Source: Betaproteobacteria bacterium (lineage in GTDB: Bacteria; Pseudomonadota; Gammaproteobacteria; Burkholderiales; Usitatibacteraceae). From it: a DNA stretch of 64,000 nt. Below, in pieces: positions 17,177 through 26,282 of the stretch. The first letter of the stretch is position 1, and each line of letters opens with the position of its first letter. The notes beneath the pieces were generated by a model. It searched no databases, was not told where the DNA came from, and was given only the letters and a program-made list of their open reading frames with translations. The stretch covers positions 62,001 to 126,000 of the forward strand of contig JADJMI010000029.1 in the NCBI GenBank assembly GCA_016709665.1, read 5' to 3'. Both the position numbers and the translations under genes were made by a program.

Positions 17177-17206
17177 GGGGTGCTCCTTGGGTGCGTGTTC
17201 CGGGAT

Positions 17207-17235
17207 GGCACGGTACCTACTGCACACACCGTGCC
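17207..17235. promoter_or_regulatory. 8-base inverted repeat in the leader of the DUF5648 gene
   Basis: GGCACGGT at 17207-17214 pairs with ACCGTGCC at 17228-17235 across a 13-base spacer, about 30 bases before the start codon. It could be an operator or an mRNA hairpin. No clear promoter boxes are seen on this strand. Confidence 0.35.
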
Positions 17236-17332
17236 ACCCGCCGCAAGGAGCGCAACCCATTGATTCGTATAAAGAGGAGGCCTACCCCACCCCCCTCGTC
17301 ACCCCCCCTTGTCTCCAAAGAGCGACCCGGGC

Positions 17333-17366
17333 GGGGGAGATCCCCCGGGGGTGGGGGAATTCCCCC
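17333..17366 (-). terminator. Two G/C hairpins after the SolA-like gene
   Basis: The palindromes GGGGGAATTCCCCC (17353-17366) and GGGGGAGATCCCCC (17333-17346) follow the stop codon of the minus-strand oxidase gene at once. There is no T-run. They may end transcription before the DUF5648 gene on the same strand. Confidence 0.4.
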
Positions 17367-17372
17367 GGGCCC

Positions 17373-18488
17373 TCAGGTTTCGAGATCCGCCGCGAGGGAC
17401 TCGCCGATCGCCGCCGAATGCTTGAAACCATGGCCCGAGCAGGCCGACGCGACCAGGACCCGCGCGAAGGCGGGATGGGGCTCGATCACGAAATGGCTGT
17501 CGGCCGTCATCGTGTAGAGGCAGGCGACCGAGGCGAGGCTGCGGCCCGTGAGCCCCGGGAAGCAGCCGGCGATCTTCGCCGCGAAGAGCTCTCCGGCCTC
17601 GCGCGCATCCACGTCGCGCGCCATCGACTGCGGCGTGGTCGTCCGCTCGAACTGCTCGGTGGCGATCTTCACGCCCGCGCCCCCGGGCACGACGGGAAAG
17701 CCGTAGATGGGCTGCGCATGGCCGGCGAGTTCCCAGATGAAGACCGGGAAGCGGCCCGGCCCGAAATCCGTGGCATTCAAGGGCTCGTACCAGTGCAACA
17801 CCTGCCGGCAAACGCGGAAGCGCCCGGCCCACGCGGAACCAAGAAGTTCCGGCAACCACGGGCCGGCGGTCACCACGACGCGCGCCGCGCGATGCAGGGC
17901 TCGGTCCGTACGCACGAAGGCGCCTTCCGGCGATTCGCCGATCTCGAGCACCGTCTCGCCGAGCGCGAGGCGCGCGCCGCGCTCCCGCGCGAGGGCGAGT
18001 TGCGCCGCGACGCAGGCCTCGGGCCGCACGTAGCCGGCGCTCGGCTCGTAGTAGCCCACGTCGTCGTCGCCCACCGCGAACTGGGGAAAGCGCCGCCGGA
18101 TCGCGGGAGCGTCGAGCACCTCGTGGGAAATGCCGAAGCGCTTCGCCGCGGCGAGCGTGTTGGCGAAGAAGCCGGGGACATGGCAAGTGGCGCGCGCGCC
18201 CGTGCCGGAGACGATGAGCCCGCCGCACTCGACCAGCAACCGCTCGCCCGTCTCGCGCTCGAGGTCGCGCCAGATCTCGTGCGAGCGGATCGCGAGCGGC
18301 GAGTACCGCTCGCCCTCGCCGATGGCGAGCCGCGTGACGCGCGTCTCGCCGTGGGAGGAACCGAAGGCGTGCGGCGGGTGATGGCGGTCGATGCCGAGGA
18401 CCGCCCGGCCCCGCTTCGCGAGCTGCCACGTGGTGGCCGCGCCCAGGGCGCCCAGTCCCACGACGATGGCGTCGAGCGGTCGTTCCAT
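17373..18488 (-). CDS. solA: SolA-like FAD-dependent oxidase (N-methyltryptophan/monomeric sarcosine oxidase family)
   Basis: The 371-residue protein starts with an FAD Rossmann motif (DAIVVGLGALGAATTWQLAKRG). It carries family marks: GSSHGETRVTRLAIGEG, the Cys-containing SVACLYTMTADSHFVIEPHP (this Cys binds FAD covalently in the family), and ACSGHGFKHS near the C-terminus. Such enzymes demethylate N-methyl amino acids with oxygen, giving formaldehyde and peroxide. The length fits MSOX/SolA. ATG 18488 is preceded by TACAAT with exactly six bases between and no ribosome-binding site, as in a leaderless mRNA. The symbol names the family; the true substrate is open. Confidence 0.82.
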   Translation of the reverse strand: MERPLDAIVVGLGALGAATTWQLAKRGRAVLGIDRHHPPHAFGSSHGETRVTRLAIGEGERYSPLAIRSHEIWRDLERETGERLLVECGGLIVSGTGARATCHVPGFFANTLAAAKRFGISHEVLDAPAIRRRFPQFAVGDDDVGYYEPSAGYVRPEACVAAQLALARERGARLALGETVLEIGESPEGAFVRTDRALHRAARVVVTAGPWLPELLGSAWAGRFRVCRQVLHWYEPLNATDFGPGRFPVFIWELAGHAQPIYGFPVVPGGAGVKIATEQFERTTTPQSMARDVDAREAGELFAAKIAGCFPGLTGRSLASVACLYTMTADSHFVIEPHPAFARVLVASACSGHGFKHSAAIGESLAADLET

Positions 18489-18494
18489 GCACCG

Positions 18495-18500
18495 ATTGTA
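18495..18500 (-). promoter_or_regulatory. -10 box just ahead of the SolA-like gene (leaderless start)
   Basis: TACAAT on the minus strand ends six bases before the ATG, so transcription should begin at or next to the start codon. No -35 box of note is seen. Confidence 0.5.
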
Positions 18501-18582
18501 GGCCCGTGTCATCCGCGGCGGCACCCGGCGCGTTACATCCCGGCGGCCTCCTTCGGCCGCGCCCCTTCCGGGAGAGACCGCC

Positions 18583-19848
18583 GTGATCGACTCGCTGCAG
18601 ACCGCCTTCGCCAGCAACCCGTTCGTCTCCGGCGGCGCGACCCTCGCGCTGCTGGGCGTCGCCGCGATGTGGCTTCGCGACCTGCCCGGCAAGCTCGCCG
18701 GCTGGGCCCGCCACTACTTCGTGACCACGCTCACCGTGGACAGCCGCGAGGAACTCATCTTCCCCGCGCTCGTGGAATACATGGATACGCGCGAGGCCCT
18801 TCGCCGCCTGAACAACTTCACGGTGCGCTCGGTGCGCCAGAACGACTCCACCTACCAGAGCCTGCACGACGAGCTGCAGCAAGGCGGCAAGCCGCGCGCG
18901 ATCTTCTCGCCGGGCGAGGGCTTCCACGTCTTCGCGCTGGACGGCCGCCTCATGGGCCTGAAACGCGAGGTGCAGGTGGGCATGTCGGTGGTCGAGAAGA
19001 TCACGCTCTGGACGCTCGGCCGGGACAAGGCGCCCCTCGAGGCCCTCGTGCAGGCGGCCATGGACCAGCGCATCGCCCGCGAGCTCGACCGCATCGCCAT
19101 CTACGTGCCGAGCAGCTACGGCAACGACTGGACGCGCGCGCGCCTGGGCAACAACCGCAAGCTCGATTCCGTCGTGCTCAAGGCCGGCCAGAAGGAAGCC
19201 ATCGTCGCCGACCTGGGCCGCTTCTTCGACAGCCGCGAACGCTACGAGACGCTCGGCATCCCCTGGCGCCGCGGCTACCTGCTCTTCGGCCCCCCGGGCA
19301 CGGGCAAGACCTCGCTCGTGACGGCGCTCGCCTCCGAGCTGTCGCTCAACGTGTGCGTGCTCTCGCTCGCCTCGCCCACCGTGACCGACGAGAAGATCGG
19401 CGGCCTGCTCTCGAGCGTGCCGCGCCGCTCCGTGATCCTCATCGAGGACGTGGACGCCTTCTTCACCCAGCGCGCGAAGGCCGATTCCGGCGTGCAGGTG
19501 TCGTACTCCGGCTTCATCAACGCGCTGGACGGCGTGGCGGCCCACGAGGGCTCGGTGGTGTTCCTCACGACCAACCACCCGGAGCGGCTCGACGAAGCGG
19601 CCATCCGCTCCGGCCGGGTGGACTTCCGCATGGCGCTGGGCCCCTGCGACCGCGACCAGCTCGAACGCATGGCGCGCAAGTTCGTGGCGGACGACGCCGA
19701 GGCCGCGCGCTTCGCCGATGCCGTCGCGCCCGGTCGCTGGTCGCCCGCGCAGGTGCAGGAACGCCTGCTCAAGGCCGCGGACGTGGACGAGGCCATCGGC
19801 CTGTTCGCGGAGCGCGGCGACGTGGTGGCGGTGATGCGCGCGGCCTGA
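18583..19848 (+). CDS. BCS1-like AAA ATPase, membrane-anchored
   Basis: GTG 18583 has GGAGAG 7 bases upstream. One N-terminal membrane helix (about 16-32) precedes a BCS1-N-like domain (TTLTVDSREELIFPALVEYMDTRE, FSPGEGFHVF). The AAA module follows: Walker A GPPGTGKT at 236-243, Walker B VILIEDVDAFF, sensor FLTTNHPERLDEAAIRSGRVD. The 421-residue length matches mitochondrial Bcs1, which moves folded Rieske protein across a membrane; bacterial homologues have mostly unknown roles. No respiratory gene is near. It stands alone between divergent solA and a decayed amidase. Confidence 0.88.
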   Translation: MIDSLQTAFASNPFVSGGATLALLGVAAMWLRDLPGKLAGWARHYFVTTLTVDSREELIFPALVEYMDTREALRRLNNFTVRSVRQNDSTYQSLHDELQQGGKPRAIFSPGEGFHVFALDGRLMGLKREVQVGMSVVEKITLWTLGRDKAPLEALVQAAMDQRIARELDRIAIYVPSSYGNDWTRARLGNNRKLDSVVLKAGQKEAIVADLGRFFDSRERYETLGIPWRRGYLLFGPPGTGKTSLVTALASELSLNVCVLSLASPTVTDEKIGGLLSSVPRRSVILIEDVDAFFTQRAKADSGVQVSYSGFINALDGVAAHEGSVVFLTTNHPERLDEAAIRSGRVDFRMALGPCDRDQLERMARKFVADDAEAARFADAVAPGRWSPAQVQERLLKAADVDEAIGLFAERGDVVAVMRAA

Positions 19849-19879
19849 AGGCCACTCGCGGGCCGGCGCGCGGCCCTGC

Positions 19880-19885
19880 TACGCT
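19880..19885 (+). promoter_or_regulatory. -10-like box six bases before the amidase ATG
   Basis: TACGCT then GCCGCC then ATG 19892. The spacing is the same as for the SolA-like, MlaF and MnmC genes and would give a leaderless transcript. The box itself is a weak match. Confidence 0.3.
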
Positions 19886-19891
19886 GCCGCC

Positions 19892-21209
19892 ATGACCCGC
19901 GCCCTCCTCCTCGCCTTCGCCCTCGCGGCGAGCCTGCCCGCCCCCGGAGCCGACAAGATGCCCGCCCGTTTTCCCCTCGAGGAAGTGTCCGTCGAGAAAC
20001 TGCAGGCCGACCTCGCGAAGGGCCGCACCACCTCGGTCGCGCTGGTGAAAGCCTACCGCCAGCGCATCGCCGCCATCGACGCGAAGGGGCCGAAGCTGCG
20101 CTCGGTGATCGAGCTGACCGATGCGCTAAATCGCGGCAGCCTCGAGGAGCGCAAGGCCGGCGGGTGCGGGGCGCGCACGGCACCCTCCTCCTAGGACAAC
20201 CTCGAAGGGGAGGATGGCGCGCCGGTTCGCTGCGCTCGGATCGGCCCGGGGACGCGTTCGTGGTGGCGCGGCTTCGCGAGGCCGGCGCGATATTCCTCGG
20301 CAAGACGAACCTTTCCGAATGGGCCAACATCCGCTCGCCGAAATCCTCGAGCGGCTGGAGCGCGCGCGGCGGCCAGACGAGGAACCCCTACGTGCTCGAC
20401 CGCAGCCCCTGCGGCTCCTCGTCCGGCACCGGTACCGCCATCGCCGCGAGCCTCGCCGCCGTGGGCGTGGGCACCGAGACCGACGGCTCCATCGTGTGTC
20501 CTTCGAGCGTCGCGGGCCTCGTGGGCGTGAAACCGACCGTGGGCCTGGTGAGCCGTTCGGGCATCGTTCCCATCTGGCCCGCAGGATAGGCCGGCCCCAT
20601 GCCGTCAGGATCTGCTGGGAGCATGGGCCGGACCGACATGCCGGTGGGCCGGGCGGCGCGCGAATGGATACGGGCTCTGACAGGGGCCTAGGGGCGCATG
20701 GCGTGCTGCGAAAAGGCGTCACCGGCTACAGCACCCACGCGGACGCGCTCTACGAAAGGGCCGTGCGACCTAAGGGCTGGGCGCCAGATCGTGGATCCCG
20801 GACCCCGCCACCGACCTACGGGCGAGGCGACTGGTGCTGCTCACGAATAGACGGGCTGGAAGCTGGTGACGCGGTGAGTCGCTCGCGACTGATCGCCTTC
20901 ACAGGCGAACGCCGCAAGGAATGATCCACTTGGGCAGGAGTCTTCGGTGGCTGGGGTCCGTGGGGGGGGTTCGTCGCCGGCTGGCTCGCCCAACCTCACG
21001 GGGCCTCGCAAACATCCTAGGGTGGGCCGGCTGGCCCGTGGACCCGCTCAACGGCGACCACAGGGGGTTCGGGCGCCGCGGCAGGGACCTCCCCATGGGC
21101 GAGGCGCGCGGCCTGGTGGGAACGGGCGGAGGCGGGCCCTCCCGCCTACGCCTATGAACGGGGCACCGGGCACCGCAAGGCGCCCCGCTTCCGGCCCACG
21201 CTCCCCTGA
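19892..21209 (+). pseudogene. Secreted amidase, shredded by several frameshifts and small deletions
   Basis: The first 90 residues are intact: signal peptide (LLLAFALAASLPAPG) and the amidase N-terminus (VEKLQADLAKGRTTSVALVKAYRQRI). Reading stops at 20192-20194. The next piece resumes in another frame at about 20250-20589 with FVVARLREAGAIFLGKTNLSEWANIRS and the serine-rich signature SPCGSSSGTGTAIAASLAAVGVGTETDGSI. Later scraps of the same protein follow in changing frames (KGVTGYSTHADALYERAV near 20710; MIHLGQE near 20925; PMGEARGL near 21093; YERGTGHRKAPRFRPTLP ending at TGA 21207-21209). The catalytic Lys region is damaged, and the length is about 250 bases short. Either a true pseudogene or a badly assembled stretch. 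Confidence 0.85.
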
Positions 21210-21231
21210 GACGCGGCCGGGGCGGGGGATG

Positions 21232-21240
21232 TGGGATAAT
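21232..21240 (+). promoter_or_regulatory. Extended -10 promoter of the propeller lipoprotein gene
   Basis: TGGGATAAT contains the TGn extension and a near-consensus -10 (GATAAT at 21235-21240). Transcription should start near 21247, giving a 30-base leader to GTG 21277. Confidence 0.5.
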
Positions 21241-21276
21241 TTCGCCCTACCCGGTTTCGCGTTTCGAAAGACTCCC

Positions 21277-22506
21277 GTGAAAAAACTCCTCGCAGCCGCG
21301 GCCGCACTGGCCGCTTCTCTCCTCCTGTCCGCCTGCGGCGGCAGCCAAGGCTCCCCCGCGGGCGCGCCCTCGGATTTCCGCGTCCAGGTCGGCGACTCCT
21401 CCGTGACGGCCACCTGGACGGCCGAGCCGGACGTCGACTACTGGATCTTCTACGGCCCCGGGCCGAACATCACGACGAGCAACTGGGTGACGAGCGGCGG
21501 CCGGGTGCTCACGAAGACCACCTCGCCCACGGTGATCACCGGCCTGCTCAACGGAACCACCTATTCGTTCACGATCAACGGCCGCAAGGACGGCGGCCCC
21601 GGCGGCGAGGGCGCGCCCACGCAGGTGGCGGTGCCGCGCCTGGCGGGCAACAACTGGACGGTCGGGACGACCCTGGGCACGGGCAAGCTCTACGGCGTGG
21701 CGAGCGGCCCGCTGCTCACCGGCTACGCGACGGTCAGCGTCGGCGAAGGCGGCGTGATCTACCAGACGGTCGGCGGCTCCACGACCGCCACGGCGACCAA
21801 CCCCGCGGCCCCGAACGACCTCTACTCGGTGGCTTTCGGCGTGGCGGGCTTCGTCGCGGTGGGCTCCAACGGCACCATCGTCCAGAGCGGCGACGCGATC
21901 AACTGGACCACGCGCTTCAGCGGCACGTCGCAACCGCTCTACGCGGTCGCGCCCATCTCCGGCGGCTACATCGCGGTGGGCGGCGCCGGCGCCCTCCTCA
22001 CGAGCGCGGACGCGCAGACCTGGACGGTCCAGGCCTCGGGCACGACGGCCGACCTCTTCGCCGCCGTGGGAGGACTCGACTACCACGCGGCCGTGGGCGC
22101 GAACGGCACGCTCGTCACGAGCACCGACGCGGCCACCTGGACGACGCGCGCTTCCGGCACGACGGCGGCGCTGCGCGGCGTCACCATCGGCTCCACCGTG
22201 GGGACGGACGGCACCACCGTCGTGAACGTCTATGCGGCGGCCGGCGACGGTGGCGCGCTCGTGACGAGTTCGGACGGAACCGCCTGGACGGCGAAGCCGG
22301 CGCTCGGAACGGCCAACCTGAACGCGCTTCGGTTCGGGGGCCAGTTCGTGGCGGTGGGTGTGGGCGGCGTGATCTACACCAGCCTGGACGGGGCAACCTG
22401 GACAGCCCAGGTTTCAGGCACGACCGGCGACCTGCTTGCCATCACGCGCACCCTCACGGGCTACACGGTGACGGGCGCGAACGGCCTCACGCTCTTCTCG
22501 AGCTGA
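21277..22506 (+). CDS. Lipoprotein with fibronectin-III domain and a beta-propeller-like repeat region
   Basis: GTG 21277 gives a lipoprotein signal (KKLLAAAAALAASLLLSAC, lipid on Cys20). Residues about 30-120 look like a fibronectin type III domain (SDFRVQVGDSSVTATWT, TVITGLLNGTTYSFTINGRKDGG). Six or so repeats of about 45 residues follow, with the pattern GxxGxxxxSxDxxTWTxxxSGTTxxL (for example TSADAQTWTVQASGTTADL, TSTDAATWTTRASGTTAAL), as in Ycf48/BNR-like propellers. It is probably held at the outer membrane facing out or in the periplasm. No catalytic motif is seen; a binding role is a guess. The product is 409 residues long. Confidence 0.85.
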   Translation: MKKLLAAAAALAASLLLSACGGSQGSPAGAPSDFRVQVGDSSVTATWTAEPDVDYWIFYGPGPNITTSNWVTSGGRVLTKTTSPTVITGLLNGTTYSFTINGRKDGGPGGEGAPTQVAVPRLAGNNWTVGTTLGTGKLYGVASGPLLTGYATVSVGEGGVIYQTVGGSTTATATNPAAPNDLYSVAFGVAGFVAVGSNGTIVQSGDAINWTTRFSGTSQPLYAVAPISGGYIAVGGAGALLTSADAQTWTVQASGTTADLFAAVGGLDYHAAVGANGTLVTSTDAATWTTRASGTTAALRGVTIGSTVGTDGTTVVNVYAAAGDGGALVTSSDGTAWTAKPALGTANLNALRFGGQFVAVGVGGVIYTSLDGATWTAQVSGTTGDLLAITRTLTGYTVTGANGLTLFSS

Positions 22507-22551
22507 CCGGCACGGCGGGCGCGGGCGGCATGCCCGCGGCGCGCCGCCGGT

Positions 22552-22959
22552 TCAGGTGAGGGCGATGAACTCCGGGTCTTCCTGGTGCTTGCGCTCGAAG
22601 CGCAGGAAGTCGTAGTAGCCGCAGCGCGATTCCCCCGGGAATTCCCGGCAGATGCCGGGGCGCGCCTCGTAGATGGTGCAGCGGCGCTTCTCGCGGTCGA
22701 GGAAGGTGCAGGCCGTCTTGAAGACCGTGTCCTTGCGATGGCGCAGCTGGCGCCCCTTCTTGTCGTCCGTGGGCTTCGTGTAGAGCTCCTCGGCCACCAC
22801 GGTTTCCACCCCGAAGTGCTTCGCCAGGCGCTCGATGTCCCGCTTCTTCACGGGAATCTCCGGGTAGGTGCAGCAATAGCCCGGGCACTTGAGGCAGTCG
22901 TACTGCACTCGGACGGGGACGGGGAAGGGCTTCTTGGACTTCTTCTTCGGTGTGCTCAT
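22552..22959 (-). CDS. YkgJ-family cysteine cluster protein
   Basis: The 135-residue protein has a Lys-rich start, then the cysteine cluster DCLKCPGYCCTYPEI and a second set (ACTFLDREKRRCTIYEARPGICREFPG), the YkgJ/UPF0153 zinc- or iron-sulphur-binding pattern. Function in this family is mostly unknown. Start ATG 22959 lacks a clear ribosome-binding site. It lies 49 bases downstream of the caspase-like gene on the same strand. Confidence 0.85.
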   Translation of the reverse strand: MSTPKKKSKKPFPVPVRVQYDCLKCPGYCCTYPEIPVKKRDIERLAKHFGVETVVAEELYTKPTDDKKGRQLRHRKDTVFKTACTFLDREKRRCTIYEARPGICREFPGESRCGYYDFLRFERKHQEDPEFIALT

Positions 22960-23008
22960 CGAGGGGGCGTCGGTTAGTGCGCGGCAAAGCGCCGCATTGT
23001 ACGCGACC

Positions 23009-24616
23009 TCAGCGCTGCTCGAACGACACGAGCTCCGTGCGCAGCGACCGCCGGGTCTGCGGATGCCCCCTGATGACCATTCGCGCGACTTCATCCGTGG
23101 CGACCGCCTGCCGGACCCGGTCGGGTGCGTCCCACCGCGTGATGGCGAGCTCGAGGTTCGGCCGCCCCGGCAGCCGGTTGATGCCGGAAGCCTCGATCCG
23201 GAAGCAATCGAAGGTGCCCGCCGGCACGGCGATCGTTTCGCGCGCCACCACCCGGAAATCCATGTGGACTCGCCCGAGGGGCTTGCCGCCCTTCGAGATC
23301 GTGTATTGCGTGGACCACCGCTTGCCCACGGCGTAGTCGAGCGGCTGGTCCTGGCGCGGCGTCATCTCGCGACCGTCGCGGAATCGGACCTGGTTGCCGA
23401 GCAGGTCCCTTACGGCCTCTCCCCCGTTGAGGATCACCTGCGTGTCGGTGATCGCCGTGACCTCGGACGTGAACCGCTCGGGCTTCCCGCCGAAAAGGAC
23501 CCGGTCGACCCGGTCGTAGGTCCAGCGGTCCCCGACCTTGAAACGCGTGTCCGCCCGTGCCGTGCCGGCCGTGAAGGGGTTGCCCTTGGAAGAGGGGAGC
23601 TCGACGGGCCTTTCGCCCTGGGCGCGCAGCACCTGGTCGAGCCGAAGCTGCGCGAGCTCGGCGAAGCGGCCGCTGGGGTAACGGCGCAGGTAGTTCTCGA
23701 TCGGGGCGGGCTCCCTCGCCAGCTTCGCCTGCTCGAAGAGCGCGATCTCCGCGGCGAATTCGCGCTCCTCTTCCTCCTGCGAACGCCTGCGCAGCTGCTC
23801 CGGCGGCAAGAACCAGAAATCCTCCTCGAGCGAGGTGCTCTCCCAAGGCACCTGGGTGCCCTTCGAGGCCCGGCGCACGCCCAGCCGCACGCGCTTGAAG
23901 ACATCCTCGATCTTCGCCTCCCGCACCTGCATCTCCCGAAGGAGGTGCTGCGTGTAGAGGCCGTTCGCGCCGTCCCCGTCGTCGGCCGTGTGCCCGGGGG
24001 CGGTCGCGTACGCGAGCAGGGTGTTCGCGGGCGCGTCCATCTGCGACAGTCCCCGGGGCGCATCCGCGAAGACCGTGCCGAACGGGTTGTCGCGGCAGGC
24101 GTCGAGCACGACCAGGTTCATGGGATTGCCTGCGCGGCGGATGCCTTCGACGAGCCCGGAGAGATCCAGGCAGCGGCCCGCGATGTCCTCCGGCGAGGCG
24201 ATGGCCGCGTCGACGGGCAGCAGGTAGTTGCGCCAGCCGAGCTGGACGCCGTGGCCCGCGAAGTAGAAGAGGCCCACGGCCTTGCGCGCCGCCAATTCGC
24301 GCGTGAACGCCGCGATCGCGCCCTGCATCGCCTCCCGGGTCGCGTCGCGCTGCCGCGAGACCTCGAAGCCGAGCGACTGGAGGGCTTCGGCCAGCGCATC
24401 GGCGTCGTTGCCGGGGTTGCGCAGGGCGGGGACGGCCCGGTAGGCGGCATTGCCGATCACGAGCGCGCGCCTGGGCGAGCGCAGCAGCCTGAGGGCCCCT
24501 TCGGACTGGGCCAGGGCCGGCGCGAAAGCCCCGGGCAGGAGCAGCGAACCGGCGGCGCCGGCCGCGAGCAGGAAGCGGCGGCGCAGGCGCGAGGGCACTT
24601 CCGGTTCGTTTTCCAT
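23009..24616 (-). CDS. Exported caspase-like (C14) peptidase with C-terminal accessory region
   Basis: The 535-residue protein begins with a twin-arginine-like signal (LRRRFLLAAGAAGSLLLPG). The peptidase C14 domain spans about 45-290: catalytic His122 in FYFAGHGVQ and Cys174 in VLDACRDNPFG, with the p20/p10 order of metacaspase-like bacterial proteins. A Glu/Arg-rich helical stretch (about 300-360) and a beta-rich C-terminal domain (DRWTYDRVDRVLFGGKPERF, AGTFDCFRIEASG) follow. Such enzymes cut after Arg or Lys. Periplasmic location is inferred from the signal. It is divergent from the reductase remnant at 24732. Confidence 0.88.
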   Translation of the reverse strand: MENEPEVPSRLRRRFLLAAGAAGSLLLPGAFAPALAQSEGALRLLRSPRRALVIGNAAYRAVPALRNPGNDADALAEALQSLGFEVSRQRDATREAMQGAIAAFTRELAARKAVGLFYFAGHGVQLGWRNYLLPVDAAIASPEDIAGRCLDLSGLVEGIRRAGNPMNLVVLDACRDNPFGTVFADAPRGLSQMDAPANTLLAYATAPGHTADDGDGANGLYTQHLLREMQVREAKIEDVFKRVRLGVRRASKGTQVPWESTSLEEDFWFLPPEQLRRRSQEEEEREFAAEIALFEQAKLAREPAPIENYLRRYPSGRFAELAQLRLDQVLRAQGERPVELPSSKGNPFTAGTARADTRFKVGDRWTYDRVDRVLFGGKPERFTSEVTAITDTQVILNGGEAVRDLLGNQVRFRDGREMTPRQDQPLDYAVGKRWSTQYTISKGGKPLGRVHMDFRVVARETIAVPAGTFDCFRIEASGINRLPGRPNLELAITRWDAPDRVRQAVATDEVARMVIRGHPQTRRSLRTELVSFEQR

Positions 24617-24731
24617 GGCTGGGGCATGTTCCCCTGACGCCCCCGCGATGGCAAGCCGTTGCCGTGCCGCCGCAGGCACGCCGGTGGGCGGGGCTACAAT
24701 CAACCCCCGACCTTCCGCAACGCGCGCTCCC

Positions 24732-25142
24732 ATGCTGCATCGCCCCCTCGGCCGCTCCGGCCTCGCATGCGCACCGACGCGATCGACCTCTACCAGTCAT
24801 CCCGGCTCGCCCCACGAGGAGACGCTCGGCGCCTACGCGGACCTCATCAAGGCCGGCAAGGTGCGGGCCATCGGCTGCTCCAACTTCGAGCCCGCCACGC
24901 TCCGCGCGAAGACCTACATGACGGATCGCGGCTTTCGCATCGTCGCCGCGCTGGAGAGCGTGGCGGAGCGCCTGCACGCGACGCCCGGCCAGGTGGCCGT
25001 CGCCTGGGTGATGGCGCGCCCGGCCATCGCCGCGCCCATCGCGAGCGGGCGCACGGTGGAACAGGTCCGCGACCTCATCGCCGCCGCGAAGCTCGTGCTG
25101 GACGCCGAATCCCTCCACACCCTCGAGACCGCGAGCGCCTGA
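24732..25142 (+). pseudogene. Aldo/keto reductase remnant with large internal deletions
   Basis: The open frame (136 residues) begins MLHRPLGRSGLA like an aldo/keto reductase, then jumps to the middle of the family (RTDAIDLYQS is visible in the next frame at about 24773-24805), then DLIKAGKVRAIGCSNFEPATLRA, then directly to the C-terminal part (FRIVAALESVAERLHATPGQVAVAWVMARP). Roughly 100 and 65 residues are missing at two places against the usual 320, including the catalytic Tyr and Lys. TACAAT at 24695-24700 could be its old -10 box. The stop is one base before the next gene. Non-functional, or collapsed in assembly. Confidence 0.75.
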
Positions 25143-25143
25143 C

Positions 25144-25395
25144 ATGCCCTACCCGAAGCCGAAGCCGCCGCGCTTCAAGCTGCAGGTGCAGGAAGACGAG
25201 AACGACCCCCGCCTGTGGCACGACGTGAGGAAGCCCGACGGCAACCCGTGGATCTTCGGGCAGGAAGGCGAGGCGCGGGCGAAGCTGGAGGAACTCTTTC
25301 CGGTGCTGGTGGGCCTCGAGCGCTACGCGGCGGGCCCGAAGCGCACGCGCGTGATCGTCATGGCCGCCGACGACGAGGACGGCGATCCGAAGTAG
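25144..25395 (+). CDS. Small conserved-looking hypothetical protein
   Basis: An 83-residue acidic and proline-rich protein (PKPKPPRFKLQVQEDEN, then WIFGQEGEARAKLEELFPVL). No signal peptide or membrane helix. It follows the reductase remnant by one base, as if once in an operon with it. The domain is not recognised. Confidence 0.6.
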   Translation: MPYPKPKPPRFKLQVQEDENDPRLWHDVRKPDGNPWIFGQEGEARAKLEELFPVLVGLERYAAGPKRTRVIVMAADDEDGDPK

Positions 25396-25457
25396 GTGAC
25401 GGCGGGGGGCGCTCGCCGTACCATCGGCATCCCTTCCCGCCTTCCTTCGAGTCACCC

Positions 25458-26207
25458 ATGACCACTTCGCTCAAAGTCGCCGTCGTCACCGGCGCCGGCA
25501 CCGGCATCGGCCGCGCCGCCGCCCTGTCCCTTTCCCGCGACGGCTTCAAGATCGCCCTGCTCGGTCGCCGCCTCGACAGGCTCGAGGAGACGGCCAGGCT
25601 CGCCGCCGGCGAAGCGTTGGCGCAGGTGACCGACGTCGGGGACCCGGATTCCGTGAAGGCCGCCTTCGCCGCCATCGAGGCGAAGTGGGGTCGCGTCGAC
25701 GTCCTCTTCAACAACGCCGGCACCGGCGCGCCGCCCGTGCCGATGGACGAGCTGCCCTGGGAGAAGTGGAAGGCCTGCGTGGACGCGAACCTGCACGGCA
25801 CCTTCCTGTGCGCGCAGGCCGCCATGGCGATCATGAAGCGGCAGAAGCCCCACGGCGGGCGCATCATCAACAACGGCTCCATTTCCGCGCACTCGCCACG
25901 GCCGAACACGCCGGCCTACACCTCGACCAAGCATGCGGTCACGGGCCTCACCAAGTCCATCGCCCTCGACGGCCGCGCGTTCGACATCGCGTGCGGCCAG
26001 ATCGACATCGGCAACGCGGCGACGGAGATGACCGAGCGCATGGCCAACGGCATCCTGCAGCCGCACGGCGGCATGATGGTCGAACCGCGGATGGACGTGA
26101 ACCACGTCGCGCAGGCCATTTCGTACATGGCCGGCCTGCCGCTCGAATCGAACGTGCTTTTCATGACGGTGATGGCGACGAAGATGCCGTTCGTCGGCCG
26201 GGGCTAG
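25458..26207 (+). CDS. Short-chain dehydrogenase/reductase
   Basis: A 249-residue classical SDR: NAD(P)-binding VVTGAGTGIGRAAAL, the NNAG motif (DVLFNNAGTG), catalytic Ser in INNGSISAHSP, and YxxxK in AYTSTKHAVTG. The size is standard. Such enzymes oxidise alcohols or reduce ketones; the substrate is unknown. It is 75 bases ahead of the aminotransferase, on the same strand, and may be co-transcribed with it. Confidence 0.88.
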   Translation: MTTSLKVAVVTGAGTGIGRAAALSLSRDGFKIALLGRRLDRLEETARLAAGEALAQVTDVGDPDSVKAAFAAIEAKWGRVDVLFNNAGTGAPPVPMDELPWEKWKACVDANLHGTFLCAQAAMAIMKRQKPHGGRIINNGSISAHSPRPNTPAYTSTKHAVTGLTKSIALDGRAFDIACGQIDIGNAATEMTERMANGILQPHGGMMVEPRMDVNHVAQAISYMAGLPLESNVLFMTVMATKMPFVGRG

Positions 26208-26282
26208 GCACCGGCGGCCCGCCGCCTGCCCGTTTCCCGAAGTCGTAGCACAATAGCCCTTTCGACCCGAAGCCCGGCAGCC

